The translations under genes were made by a program, and so were the position numbers. Positions 54,549-62,826 of a stretch of DNA of 64,000 bases are shown here, one piece after another. Location of the stretch: positions 186,001-250,000 of the forward strand of contig WJYK01000006.1 in NCBI GenBank assembly GCA_009668225.1, read 5' to 3'. The notes beneath the pieces are model-generated. The model was not told the DNA's origin. It searched no databases and worked only from the letters and a program-made list of their open reading frames with translations. Source of the DNA: Enterobacteriaceae bacterium RIT693. Lineage in GTDB: Bacteria > Pseudomonadota > Gammaproteobacteria > Enterobacterales > Enterobacteriaceae. Positions within the stretch are counted from its first letter, which is position 1; every line of letters begins with the position of its first letter.

Positions 54549-55879
54549 ATATCCTGATACTGAAGAACGTAACGGCTGCGCAGCTTCATCCAGCTAAGGT
54601 ATGGCAAAACGTTGATATCGCTATTGAGAATGACGTAATCCTCGACATGGGTTCGTCGCTTTCTCAACGCTATCCGCAGGCGCAAACTAAAGAGATGTAC
54701 GGTCGGCTAATCATGCCCGGCATGGTGTGCTCCCATAATCATTTCTATTCCGGCCTGTCGCGAGGAATTCAGGCTAATATCGCACCTTGCCCGGATTTTA
54801 TCTCAACGCTCAAAAATCTATGGTGGCGACTCGACCGGGCACTGGATGAGGAGTCGCTCTACTACAGCGGCCTGATCTGTGCGCTGGAAGCGGTACGCAG
54901 TGGCTGCACCTCCGTTATCGATCACCACGCCTCTCCTGGCTATATTGCTGGTTCATTAAGCCAGTTGCGCAAGGCTTTTCTTAAAGTAGGTCTGCGTGGC
55001 ATGACCTGTTTCGAAACAACCGATCGCAACGCGGATCTGTCAGAGCTTCATGCTGGCGTCGAGGAGAATATCCGCTTTGCCAATGAGATTGATACAGCCC
55101 GGCAAAAAGGGGTGGAGCCTTATCTTGTTGAAGCGCATATCGGTGCACATGCCCCGTTTACGCTGCCCAATGATGGATTAAAGATGTTAAGCGAAGCGCT
55201 GAAGGCAACCGGGCGCGGCCTGCACATTCATGCCGCAGAAGACAGCTACGACGTCTCTCATAGTCATCATCGCTACGGTAAAGACGTGCTTGTTCGGCTG
55301 GCTGAATTCGATCTGATTAACCGTAAATCGCTGATTGCTCACGGCCTTTATCTCTCCGATACCGATGTAGAGATACTTAACAGCAGAGACGGCTTCCTGG
55401 TACACAACGCCCGTTCAAACATGAACAATCACGTCGGTTATCATCATCGTTTGCCACAGATCCGTAATCTCGCGTTGGGCACCGATGGCATCGGCTCGGA
55501 TATGTTTGAAGAGATGAAGTTTGCCTTCTTCAAGCACCGTGATGCCGGCGGGCCATTATGGCCGGATAGCTTTGCCCGCGCGCTAAGCAACGGTAATGAA
55601 TTGCTTAGCCGCAACTTTGGCGCCAGCTTTGGCCGCCTGGAGGCTGGCTGTAAAGCAGACCTCACCATCTGCGACTATCTGCCGCCAACCCCGCTGGTGG
55701 CTGAGAATATCGCGGGCCATATTGCGTTCGGCCTGGGTTCCGGCAGCGTACACAGCGTGATGGTTAACGGCGTGATGATCTATGAAGACAGGCAGTTTAG
55801 TTTTGACTGTAAGCCAATATTTGCCGAAGCACAGAAAGTGGCGAAAAAAGTGTGGGAACGCATGGATTTCCTGAAGTGA
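54545..55879 (+). CDS. ssnA: Amidohydrolase SsnA
   Basis: Metal-dependent aminohydrolase of the guanine deaminase/chlorohydrolase group. The 444-residue product has the N-terminal metal motif CSHNHFYSGLSRGI (about residues 63-76), HIHAAEDSYD (about 228) and the catalytic LGTDGIGSDMFEEM (about 319-332). Its start overlaps the ygfK stop (ATGA), so both are probably co-translated. E. coli SsnA is described as a protein affecting stationary-phase survival; its place with YgfK points to a hydrolytic ring-opening step in purine degradation. Confidence 0.94.
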   Translation: MNILILKNVTAAQLHPAKVWQNVDIAIENDVILDMGSSLSQRYPQAQTKEMYGRLIMPGMVCSHNHFYSGLSRGIQANIAPCPDFISTLKNLWWRLDRALDEESLYYSGLICALEAVRSGCTSVIDHHASPGYIAGSLSQLRKAFLKVGLRGMTCFETTDRNADLSELHAGVEENIRFANEIDTARQKGVEPYLVEAHIGAHAPFTLPNDGLKMLSEALKATGRGLHIHAAEDSYDVSHSHHRYGKDVLVRLAEFDLINRKSLIAHGLYLSDTDVEILNSRDGFLVHNARSNMNNHVGYHHRLPQIRNLALGTDGIGSDMFEEMKFAFFKHRDAGGPLWPDSFARALSNGNELLSRNFGASFGRLEAGCKADLTICDYLPPTPLVAENIAGHIAFGLGSGSVHSVMVNGVMIYEDRQFSFDCKPIFAEAQKVAKKVWERMDFLK

Positions 55880-55901
55880 TTTTATCCAATGCGTGAAGAG
55901 T

Positions 55902-55968
55902 AAGCCCGGCTTTTTCGCCGGGCTTCAGATTGATGACAGACGCCCGAAAACGTGGTTTTCGGGCGTTT
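55902..55968 (+). terminator. Tandem terminators after ssnA
   Basis: AAGCCCGGC / GCCGGGCTT (55902-55925) and a perfect 12-base stem ACGCCCGAAAAC / GTTTTCGGGCGT (55940-55966) followed by TT. They separate ygfK-ssnA from the convergent ygfS. Confidence 0.85.
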
Positions 55969-56085
55969 GGGGCAAACAAGAGAACACTATTCATTGTTTT
56001 TATTATACCGAAGTTCAGGCTTTTTAAGGTCAATGAACTTTGTCGGCGGGCTCAAGCCCGGCTTTTTGTTAATAAAAACAGAGGA

Positions 56086-56562
56086 TCAGAGTGTCAACAG
56101 ATTAGCTGTAGCGATATTGCGCTGCTTCTGAAGCGCTTCCAGTTCCTGCCCGGTCATTTTTCTTAATGCTGAAGTGGGGCAGACATCCACACATGCGGGG
56201 CCACGCTCCCGTGTCCCACACAAATCGCACTTTATGATAGCAGGAGCCTTACGGGCCTCTACCTCAATTGATATTGCACCAAACGGGCAGGCGACAACAC
56301 AGCTCTGGCAGCCTATACAGAGCCCTGCTTGCGCCTCCACTCGCTCAGTACCAAAGGTTAATGCTCCGGTTGGGCATGCCCCTATGCAGGGCGCATTCTC
56401 ACACTGATGACACATAACCGGGACGCTGACGTCGCTCAAACGCATGACCTTAAGCCGGGGATAAAATTCTTCCCCTTCAGAAATATGCTCCAACGCGCAG
56501 GCAATTTCACAGGTGCGGCAGCCAATACAGGCCTGCGCACTGGCGACAATAAAACTGGTCAT
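56086..56562 (-). CDS. ygfS: HycB-like [4Fe-4S] ferredoxin YgfS
   Basis: Electron-transfer protein with four [4Fe-4S] sites. The 158-residue product carries CIGCRTCEIACA (about residues 12-23), CHQCENAPCIGACP (about 51-64), CIGCQSCVVACP (about 82-93) and CDLCGTRERGPACVDVCP (about 111-128). It resembles the small Fe-S subunits that accept electrons from formate dehydrogenase H (HycB) and may do so for the FdhF encoded next door. Its start overlaps the ygfT stop by four bases (ATGA), so the operon order is ygfT-ygfS. Confidence 0.9.
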   Translation of the reverse strand: MTSFIVASAQACIGCRTCEIACALEHISEGEEFYPRLKVMRLSDVSVPVMCHQCENAPCIGACPTGALTFGTERVEAQAGLCIGCQSCVVACPFGAISIEVEARKAPAIIKCDLCGTRERGPACVDVCPTSALRKMTGQELEALQKQRNIATANLLTL

Positions 56563-58499
56563 AGGCTTCTCCCGCGATTAAACCGTTCTAACATGTCACG
56601 CGCGGCCTGATGCCCGGCCGCCATGGCGGTCACCACCAAATCTGCACCAGTAACAGCATCCCCTCCGGCAAAAACCTTATCATTACTGGTCTGCGTCTTC
56701 GCCCGACCTTGCCCCCCTGTGACTATCTGCCCCCAGCGATCCAGCTTAATACCGTGCCCTTTCAGCCACGGCATTTCATGGGCCTGAAAACCGAATGCCA
56801 TTATCAACACGTCGGCTGGCAGCTCAAATGCCGAACCGGCTACCGGCTGCGGGCGGCGGCGCCCATCAGCGCCAGGAGCGCCCATTTCGGTGCGAATCAT
56901 CCCCACTGCGTTTACCATGCCTTTGCGGTTAAGCTGGATAGCCTGCGGCTGGACGTTGAATTGAAACTCAACCCCCTCCTCCCGGGCATTTACCACCTCT
57001 TTCTTCGACCCCGGCATGCTTAGCTCATCGCGACGATAGGCGCAGGTTACGCTGGCGGCTCCCCGCCGTATGGCAGTGCGCAGGCAGTCCATAGCGGTGT
57101 CACCCCCGCCTAAGACCACCACTCGCTTTCCTTTAATCTCCGTCAGCGGGTAGTCGACCGTTTCCTCAAGCCCCATGACCTCACGGGTGCTGGCGATCAG
57201 GAACGGCAACGCCTGGATTACGCCAGGCGCCTCTTCGCCTTCGAGCCCGGCAGACATCAAACCATAGGTTCCCACACCGAGAAAAATGGCATCATAGTTT
57301 GCAGCCAGATCGTCGAAAGTAATGTCACGCCCCACCTCCTGATTAAGATGAAAGTGAATACCCATCTCGCTGAAGATTTCACGGCGCACGGCAAGAATAT
57401 TTTTCTCCAGCTTGAAGGGGGGAATACCGAAGGTTAACAAGCCACCGATCTCTGGATGACGATCGAACACATCCACCTGAACCCCGGCGCGGGAAAGCAT
57501 ATCGGCACATCCAAGCCCCGCAGGCCCGGCCCCAACAACCGCAACCTTCTCCTGACGCGGCAAGTTTTTACGCCTGCCGGGCCGCCATCCCATCGCCAGC
57601 GCGGTATCGGTGATGTAACGCTCAAGATTACCGATAGCGACCGCTCCCCCCGCGTTTTTAATCGTACAGGCACCTTCACAGAGCCTGTCCTGCGGGCAAA
57701 CACGTCCGCAAATCTCCGGTAAGGAACTCGTCTGATGGCACAGTTCGGCAGCCTCAACAATATTTCCCTCACTGGCCAGGCGAAGAAAATCGGGAATAGC
57801 GTTATGCAGCGGGCACGTCCAGTTGCACCACGCTTTTTGAGCACAATAAAGACAGCGCTCACTCTCGTAGCCGGCACCCTGCTCACTCAGGGGCTGATAA
57901 ATCTCGGAAAACTGTGTTTTCCGCAGGCTGGAGTCAACCTTTTTAGCGCCAATCCGCGGCGGCTTATCAAATGCATCCTGTCGCCGCACGCCACGCGAGG
58001 CATCAAGCGGCTGACCAAGGGCGGAGCGGGTCTGTCGAGCGTTGCGCAGTTGATTAACTTCCTTTTCGTCCATCAGACGCAGTGCTTTGGTAGGACAGCT
58101 CGCTACACAGGCTGGCTTGCCAGAAGGATGCTCGCGACAAAGGTCGCACTTCTGCGCCAGCTGCGGGCCATCCTCGTCGCTGGCTACCATTTCAATCGCG
58201 CCAAACGGGCAGGCAACCACACAATTTTTACAACCAATACAGTCTTCCTGGCGCAACTGCACGCTGTCATTAGCGAATGATAATGCCCGGGTGGGGCAAG
58301 CGCTCACGCAGGGGGCGTCATTACAGTGACGGCAGGTGGTAGCGTTGCTTGCGTGGCGGTGAAAGATCACGTGAATACGAGGAAGAAAGTCAGTACGCCG
58401 TAGCGGCCAACTGTCCCGATGATGTGAGGTGACGCAGGCAACCTCACAGGCATGACATCCGATGCAATTCGCCGCATCAGCAACAATAAAATTATTCAT
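56559..58499 (-). CDS. ygfT: Fe-S flavoprotein oxidoreductase YgfT (AegA family)
   Basis: Electron-transfer flavoprotein fused from an N-terminal ferredoxin with four cluster motifs (CIGCHACEVACV, CRHCNDAPCVSACP, CIGCKNCVVACP, CDLCREHPSGKPACVASCP; residues 1-150) and a glutamate synthase small-subunit-like part: CLYCAQKAWCNWTCPL (about 216), FAD motif VVGAGPAGLGCADMLSRAG (about 325), NAD(P) motif VVLGGGDTAMDCLRTA (about 463). 646 residues; E. coli YgfT has 639 and AegA 659. In E. coli AegA is linked to formate-dependent uric acid degradation. Divergent from uacT. The pair with YgfS and FdhF suggests a short electron chain from formate to the purine reductase. Confidence 0.93.
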   Translation of the reverse strand: MNNFIVADAANCIGCHACEVACVTSHHRDSWPLRRTDFLPRIHVIFHRHASNATTCRHCNDAPCVSACPTRALSFANDSVQLRQEDCIGCKNCVVACPFGAIEMVASDEDGPQLAQKCDLCREHPSGKPACVASCPTKALRLMDEKEVNQLRNARQTRSALGQPLDASRGVRRQDAFDKPPRIGAKKVDSSLRKTQFSEIYQPLSEQGAGYESERCLYCAQKAWCNWTCPLHNAIPDFLRLASEGNIVEAAELCHQTSSLPEICGRVCPQDRLCEGACTIKNAGGAVAIGNLERYITDTALAMGWRPGRRKNLPRQEKVAVVGAGPAGLGCADMLSRAGVQVDVFDRHPEIGGLLTFGIPPFKLEKNILAVRREIFSEMGIHFHLNQEVGRDITFDDLAANYDAIFLGVGTYGLMSAGLEGEEAPGVIQALPFLIASTREVMGLEETVDYPLTEIKGKRVVVLGGGDTAMDCLRTAIRRGAASVTCAYRRDELSMPGSKKEVVNAREEGVEFQFNVQPQAIQLNRKGMVNAVGMIRTEMGAPGADGRRRPQPVAGSAFELPADVLIMAFGFQAHEMPWLKGHGIKLDRWGQIVTGGQGRAKTQTSNDKVFAGGDAVTGADLVVTAMAAGHQAARDMLERFNRGRSL

Positions 58500-58683
58500 T
58501 GGCTACCCTTATTCTTCTTTAGCTCACAACATATTGCGATGCAATATTCAGGCGAAGTTTTTCATTTTATTTTTTCGGGAATCATTTTTGCGAGTCATCT
58601 CAAAAAATACCAACATATCAACCTGAACTAAAAATAAAGCCGCACACGTTATCCCGTATCACCAAAAAAGGGACAATGCATTT

Positions 58684-58768
58684 ACTCAATCTGATAAAGG
58701 CACCGTTCATCTCTCATACCAAAATGAGAGAAAATTTATCTCAATGTGATATCTATGATCTTTATCAA
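58684..58768. promoter_or_regulatory. Candidate YgeV operators between ygfT and uacT
   Basis: TCTCAATGTGATA (58739-58751) differs from the ygfK palindrome in one base. ACTCAATCTGATA (58684-58696) shares ten of thirteen, and TATCAA half site at 58763-58768. A further nine-of-thirteen match lies at 58616-58628. The set lies 100-200 bp upstream of the uacT sigma-54-like promoter. Confidence 0.62.
58711..58730. promoter_or_regulatory. Second inverted repeat in the ygfT-uacT region
   Basis: CTCTCAT (58711-58717) and ATGAGAG (58724-58730) form a perfect inverted repeat with a 6-base spacer, different from the TATCAA motif. It may bind another regulator; identity unknown. Confidence 0.4.
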
Positions 58769-58868
58769 CCGAAAGAATGAATTCATTGCTTCAGTCCCAG
58801 GTAAATATGTTCGATGGCTCGTGATTTGTTTCACAAATATCTCATTCAAAAACGAAGACGCTTATTTT

Positions 58869-58884
58869 TGGCATAGCTTACGCA
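58869..58884 (+). promoter_or_regulatory. Candidate sigma-54 promoter of uacT
   Basis: TGGCATAGCTTACGCA has GG and GC with the required ten-base gap and a good -24 element; the -12 element is ACGCA instead of TTGCW, so the match is moderate. Confidence 0.45.
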
Positions 58885-58956
58885 TACTCCACTCCGTGCG
58901 CGCAGTTCCGCTGATGGCAACATCAGCCCAGGGAGGCAACAGCCTTCGAATCGTAA

Positions 58957-58993
58957 CCTCTGCTTTTTTAAAGCAACCCCCAACAAGCAGAGG
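58957..58993 (+). promoter_or_regulatory. Leader hairpin upstream of uacT
   Basis: CCTCTGCTT (58957-58965) pairs with AAGCAGAGG (58985-58993), and an alternative inner stem TGCTTT / AAAGCA uses part of the same bases. It ends seven bases before the ribosome site (GGAG) of uacT. Mutually exclusive pairings could control translation. It does not match a riboswitch family I know. Confidence 0.45.
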
Positions 58994-59015
58994 TCGTACA
59001 GGAGACAGCAACTTC

Positions 59016-60488
59016 ATGAAAGATATTGCCATTTCAGCCTCGCAAGGCACCTCATCAACCCCTCCGGTGGATGAAATATTGCCGATAAGCCAAATGTTTC
59101 TCTATGGCTTGCAGCACGTCCTGGTGATGTACGCCGGGGCGGTTGCCGTACCGCTGGTGGTAGGGAGTGCGGTAGGACTACCACCAGAGCATATTATTTT
59201 GTTAATCAGCGCCGATCTGTTCATTTGCGGAGCAGCAACCATCGTGCAATCCCTGGGTGTGGGCAAGTGGATCGGGTGCAGGCTGCCCTTGATCCAGGGG
59301 TGCACTTTCGCCGCGCTGATTCCCATGGTGCTAATCGGTAAGGAGTACGGCCTTGGCGGTATCTCAGGAGCCGTCATCATTTCAGGCATTTTCATTCTTT
59401 TCTGCGCCCCCTGGATTAGCCGACTCATTCGTTTTTTCCCTAAAGTCGTGATGGGAGGCATCGTTACGCTTATCGGTCTGTCAATTATGCCCGTGGCTGG
59501 CGGCTGGATTGGCGGCGGCTCCAGCGAAATGAGCAAATTTGGGGAATTGTTTTCATTACTGATGGCTGCTATCACTTTGGTCGTCATTCTCAACATCTAC
59601 ACGTTCGCTTCCGGCGTCATAAAAAATACCTCTGTATTGATAGGCTTAATCGTCGGCACAGGTCTCTGGAGCCTATTCAGGCCACTCGACTTTAACCTGG
59701 TCCACGCGACTCCGTGGCTCCATTTGCCCCAAATCACGCTATTTGCTTCCCCGGAATTTCACATCATTCCCATCGCCCTGCTATCGATGGTGATGGTGGT
59801 TGTAATGGTTGAAACCATGTCTTCAATGATGGCTACCGGCGATATCGTCGGAAAGAAAGTCGATGCCAAAATGCTGCGGAACGGCCTTAACACCTGTGGC
59901 CTGGCAACGCTAATTTGCGGCTGCTTCAATCTGTTTCCCTATGCCGCCTTCGCACAAAATGTCGGTCTGATTGGTCTTACCGGTGTGCGCAGTCGCTTTG
60001 TGGTTTCTGTGTCCGGCGTAATCCTGATTTTGATGGGGGTGTTTTCAAAAATGGCGGCACTGGTGGTTCTGATCCCTAAACCTGTGCTGGGCGGTGCCGG
60101 AATTGTAATGTTTGGCATGGTGGCCGTTTCAGGCATCCGAACTCTGGGGCAAGTCAATTATCGAAACAATAACAACGGCATGGTCGTCGCTTTAACCTTA
60201 GGACTGGGGATGATGCCGGTACTGGTCCCCAATTTGTTCACCCAATTTCCGCAAATGGTGCAGCTGTTCCTGCATAGCGGCATCACTATCGGGACGTTGA
60301 CCGCTATCGTCGCAAACCTGACGCTCAACGGCAGTGTTCCTTTCCGAATCTCCCATGAAGAACCCGTACCCGATCCCTTGCCCTCCAACTCTGCGGCACG
60401 AAATGTGGCCGTCAGAACGGTCAGGATGTGGTTGTTATTACGCAAGGTTCAAAGAGAAAAACAGAGTAGCGAGACGCTGGAGGAATAG
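59016..60488 (+). CDS. uacT: NCS2-family urate:proton symporter, UacT-like
   Basis: Purine permease of the nucleobase-ascorbate transporter family. The 490-residue product from the start MKDIAISASQGTSSTPPVDE has about 14 membrane segments, QHVLVMYAGAVAVPLVVG (helix 1), the NAT signature region FNLFPYAAFAQNVGLIGLTG and the C-terminal motif VRTVRMWLLLRKV, also present in E. coli UacT (YgfU). This C-terminus sets it apart from the xanthine permeases XanQ/XanP. The open frame extends to 58746, but those 90 residues lack homology. It brings urate (and perhaps xanthine) into the cell for the island. Confidence 0.9.
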   Translation: MKDIAISASQGTSSTPPVDEILPISQMFLYGLQHVLVMYAGAVAVPLVVGSAVGLPPEHIILLISADLFICGAATIVQSLGVGKWIGCRLPLIQGCTFAALIPMVLIGKEYGLGGISGAVIISGIFILFCAPWISRLIRFFPKVVMGGIVTLIGLSIMPVAGGWIGGGSSEMSKFGELFSLLMAAITLVVILNIYTFASGVIKNTSVLIGLIVGTGLWSLFRPLDFNLVHATPWLHLPQITLFASPEFHIIPIALLSMVMVVVMVETMSSMMATGDIVGKKVDAKMLRNGLNTCGLATLICGCFNLFPYAAFAQNVGLIGLTGVRSRFVVSVSGVILILMGVFSKMAALVVLIPKPVLGGAGIVMFGMVAVSGIRTLGQVNYRNNNNGMVVALTLGLGMMPVLVPNLFTQFPQMVQLFLHSGITIGTLTAIVANLTLNGSVPFRISHEEPVPDPLPSNSAARNVAVRTVRMWLLLRKVQREKQSSETLEE

Positions 60489-60604
60489 TGGTCATCCGAC
60501 TCATTGTGGCGCTTCTGATGCTGGGGCTGCTGGCATTGCCCACCGTACAACAGGCTATATCACTCGGCATTAATGGCCGGTTTAGTTATGAACTCTTTTT
60601 TTGA
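60488..60604 (+). CDS. Candidate 38-residue membrane peptide coupled to uacT
   Basis: A GTG start shares the last base of the uacT TAG (TAGTG), with GGAGG placed 4 bases upstream inside the uacT end. The 38 codons read MVIRLIVALLMLGLLALPTV and continue to a TGA at 60602-60604; residues 3-18 form one hydrophobic helix. Stop is followed 26 bases later by fdhF. I do not recognise it. It could be a small partner of the transporter. The same stretch also contains a sigma-54-like sequence (60507-60522, TGGCGCTTCTGATGCT), so it might instead be a promoter with a chance ORF. Confidence 0.45.
   Translation: MVIRLIVALLMLGLLALPTVQQAISLGINGRFSYELFF
60507..60522 (+). promoter_or_regulatory. Possible sigma-54 promoter of fdhF
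   Basis: TGGCGCTTCTGATGCT keeps the invariant GG and GC with a ten-base gap and matches TGGC and TGCT. It lies 109 bp upstream of fdhF. E. coli fdhF is transcribed from a sigma-54 promoter under FhlA. No FhlA-type site was recognised nearby. Confidence 0.35.
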
Positions 60605-60630
60605 CACTCAATTTTGAACGGGAACAAAGT

Positions 60631-62778
60631 ATGAAAAAAGTGACCACCGTGTGCCCGTATTGTGCCTCCGGCTGCAAAATGCAGCTGGTGGTGGAAAAAG
60701 GCAAAATCGTTCGTGCGGAAGCGGCGATGGGGAAAAATAACCAGGGGACTTTGTGCCTGAAAGGCTATTACGGATGGGATTTCCTTAACGATCCTCAGAT
60801 TCTTACTCCGCGTTTGAAAACGCCGATGATACGGCGTCAACGCGGAGGAAACCTGGAGGCAGTGACCTGGGAAGAGGCATTAAATTATGTCGCAACGCGC
60901 CTGAATGCCATCAAAGATAGCTATGGCCCGGATGCCATCCAGACCACGGGTTCCTCGCGAGGAACCGGTAATGAAACTAACTACATCATGCAGAAATTTG
61001 CGCGTGCCGTTATTGGTACCAATAACGTTGACTGCTGCGCACGCGTTTGACACGGCCCTTCGGTTGCAGGTCTGCACCAGTCGGTCGGTAACGGCGCCAT
61101 GAGTAATGCAATCACCGAGATAGATAACACCGATCTGGTCTTTATTTTCGGCTACAACCCGGCAGATTCACACCCTATTGTGGCGAACCATATTCTTAAC
61201 GCTAAACGTAATGGCGCTAAAATTATCGTCTGCGACCCGCGGAAAATTGAAACCGCGCGTATTGCGGATATGCATATTGCGCTAAAAAACGGCTCGAATA
61301 TCGCCCTGTTGAATGCCTTAGGGCACGTTATCATCCAGGAAGAGCTTTACGATACGTCGTTCGTCGCCGGCCGCTCTGAAGGATTTGAGGAGTACCGTTC
61401 GATCGTTGCGGGCTATACGCCAGAATCAGTCGAGGAAATAACCGGCATCAGCGCGAAGCGAATACGCGAATGCGCGCGCATGTATGCCAACGCCAGTACC
61501 GCGATGATTTTGTGGGGCATGGGCGTTACCCAGTTCTGGCAGGGAGTGGAAACGGTACGCGCACTGACAAGTCTTGCAATATTGACCGGTAATCTGGGGA
61601 AACCCAACGTCGGCGTCAATCCGGTTCGCGGGCAAAACAACGTGCAAGGTGCCTGCGATATGGGAGCCCTGCCGGATACTTATCCAGGTTATCAATACGT
61701 GAATTCGGTCGAAAATCGTGAGAAGTTTGCAAAAGCATGGGGAGTCGACAGCTTGCCCGATCGTGCTGGCTTCCGTATCAGCGAACTGCCGCACCGCGTA
61801 GCGAACGGTGAAGTGCGCGCAGCCTACATTATGGGTGAAGACCCATTGCAAACTGATGCTGAACTGTCCGCCGTGCGTAAGGCATTTGACGGCCTTGAGC
61901 TGCTCATCGTGCAGGATATTTTTATGACGAAAACGGCGGCGGCGGCGGACGTCATCCTGCCGTCAACGTCATGGGGCGAACACGAAGGCGTTTATACCGC
62001 GGCAGATAGAGGTTTCCAGCGCTTCTTTAAAGCGGTAGAACCCTTGTGGGATCTGAAAACCGACTGGCAAATTATCTGTGAGATAGCAACCCGGATGGGT
62101 TATCCAATGCGCTATGACAACACCCAACAAATCTGGGACGAACTTCGTCACCTGTGTCCAAATTTTTATGGTGCAACCTATGAAAAAATCGGCGAGTTTG
62201 GTTACATCCAGTGGCCATGCACCGAGGAGTCGGATGCCGACCAGGGAACCTCATGGCTGTTTAAAGAATCATTCTCTACGCCAGACGGCCTGGCCCGATT
62301 CTTCACCTGCGACTGGCAGGCTCCCATCGAGAAGCTCAGCGATGAATATCCAATGGTGCTGTCAACGGTTCGTGAAGTGGGCCATTACTCATGCCGCTCG
62401 ATGACCGGCAACTGCGCGGCACTGTCAAAACTTGCTGATGAGCCCGGATACGCGCAGATCAACACCATCGATGCAAAGCGTCTCGGTATAAAAGATGAGG
62501 AGTTAGTCTGGGTTAAGTCCCGTAAAGGGCGAGTCATCACCCGGGCGAAGGTCAGCGAACGCCCCAACCCCGGTGCGATTTACATGACTTATCAGTGGTG
62601 GATTGGCGCATGTAACGAGCTGGTGACTGAAAACCTAAGTCCTGTAACCAAAACGCCGGAATATAAATACAGCGCAGTAAGTATAGAGAGAATTACCGAT
62701 CAACAGGCCGCTGAACAGTATGTTATTGACGAATATAATACGTTGAAAGAAAGATTGCGTGAAAGCGCCGTCGGTTAA
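60631..62778 (+). CDS. fdhF: Formate dehydrogenase H, selenocysteine-containing (FdhF)
   Basis: Molybdopterin formate dehydrogenase that oxidises formate to CO2. The ORF is interrupted once by TGA at 61048-61050, codon 140, the same position as selenocysteine 140 in E. coli FdhF; both flanks (CCARV before, HGPSVAGLHQSVGNG after) continue in frame, and a SECIS hairpin follows. Total 715 residues, identical in length to E. coli. The N-terminal [4Fe-4S] cysteines CPYCASGCK (about residues 8-16) and LCLKGYYGW are present, with molybdopterin-binding blocks GYNPADSHPI and DMGALPDTYPGYQY. The gene stands next to uacT and ygfT, unlike E. coli. Not a pseudogene. Confidence 0.95.
61048..61090 (+). promoter_or_regulatory. 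Selenocysteine UGA codon and SECIS element
   Basis: TGA at 61048-61050, then a hairpin whose apex GGTTGCAGGTCTGCACC (61062-61078) matches the SelB-binding loop of E. coli fdhF as I recall it. The stem sits at the right distance after the UGA for bacterial selenocysteine insertion. Confidence 0.92.
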
Positions 62779-62786
62779 ACTAAATC

Positions 62787-62814
62787 GCCCCGGTATAACT
62801 TGCTTTACCGGGGC
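62787..62814. terminator. Hairpin between convergent fdhF and mocA
   Basis: GCCCCGGTA (62787-62795) pairs with TACCGGGGC (62806-62814), ten-base loop. It lacks a T run. Confidence 0.65.
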
Positions 62815-62826
62815 AACCCCACGTAC

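Larger units (their letters stand above)
58500..59015. other. ygfT-uacT divergent control region
   Basis: About 515 bp, AT-rich. It contains candidate YgeV operators, an inverted repeat, a sigma-54-like promoter toward uacT and a leader hairpin, listed separately. In the minus direction TCGCCTGAATATTGCA (58555-58540) has a perfect -12 element but CG instead of GG at -24, a weak candidate for ygfT. Confidence 0.6.

Noticed and set aside
58746-59015. N-terminal extension of the uacT protein
   Set aside because: The extra 90 residues overlap operator and promoter sequences, lack homology and are rich in unrelated residues; the ATG at 59016 fits the family.
61048-61050. Apparent nonsense mutation splitting fdhF into two ORFs
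   Set aside because: The stop is TGA at exactly codon 140, the known selenocysteine position, and the SECIS hairpin follows. It is a normal selenoprotein gene.
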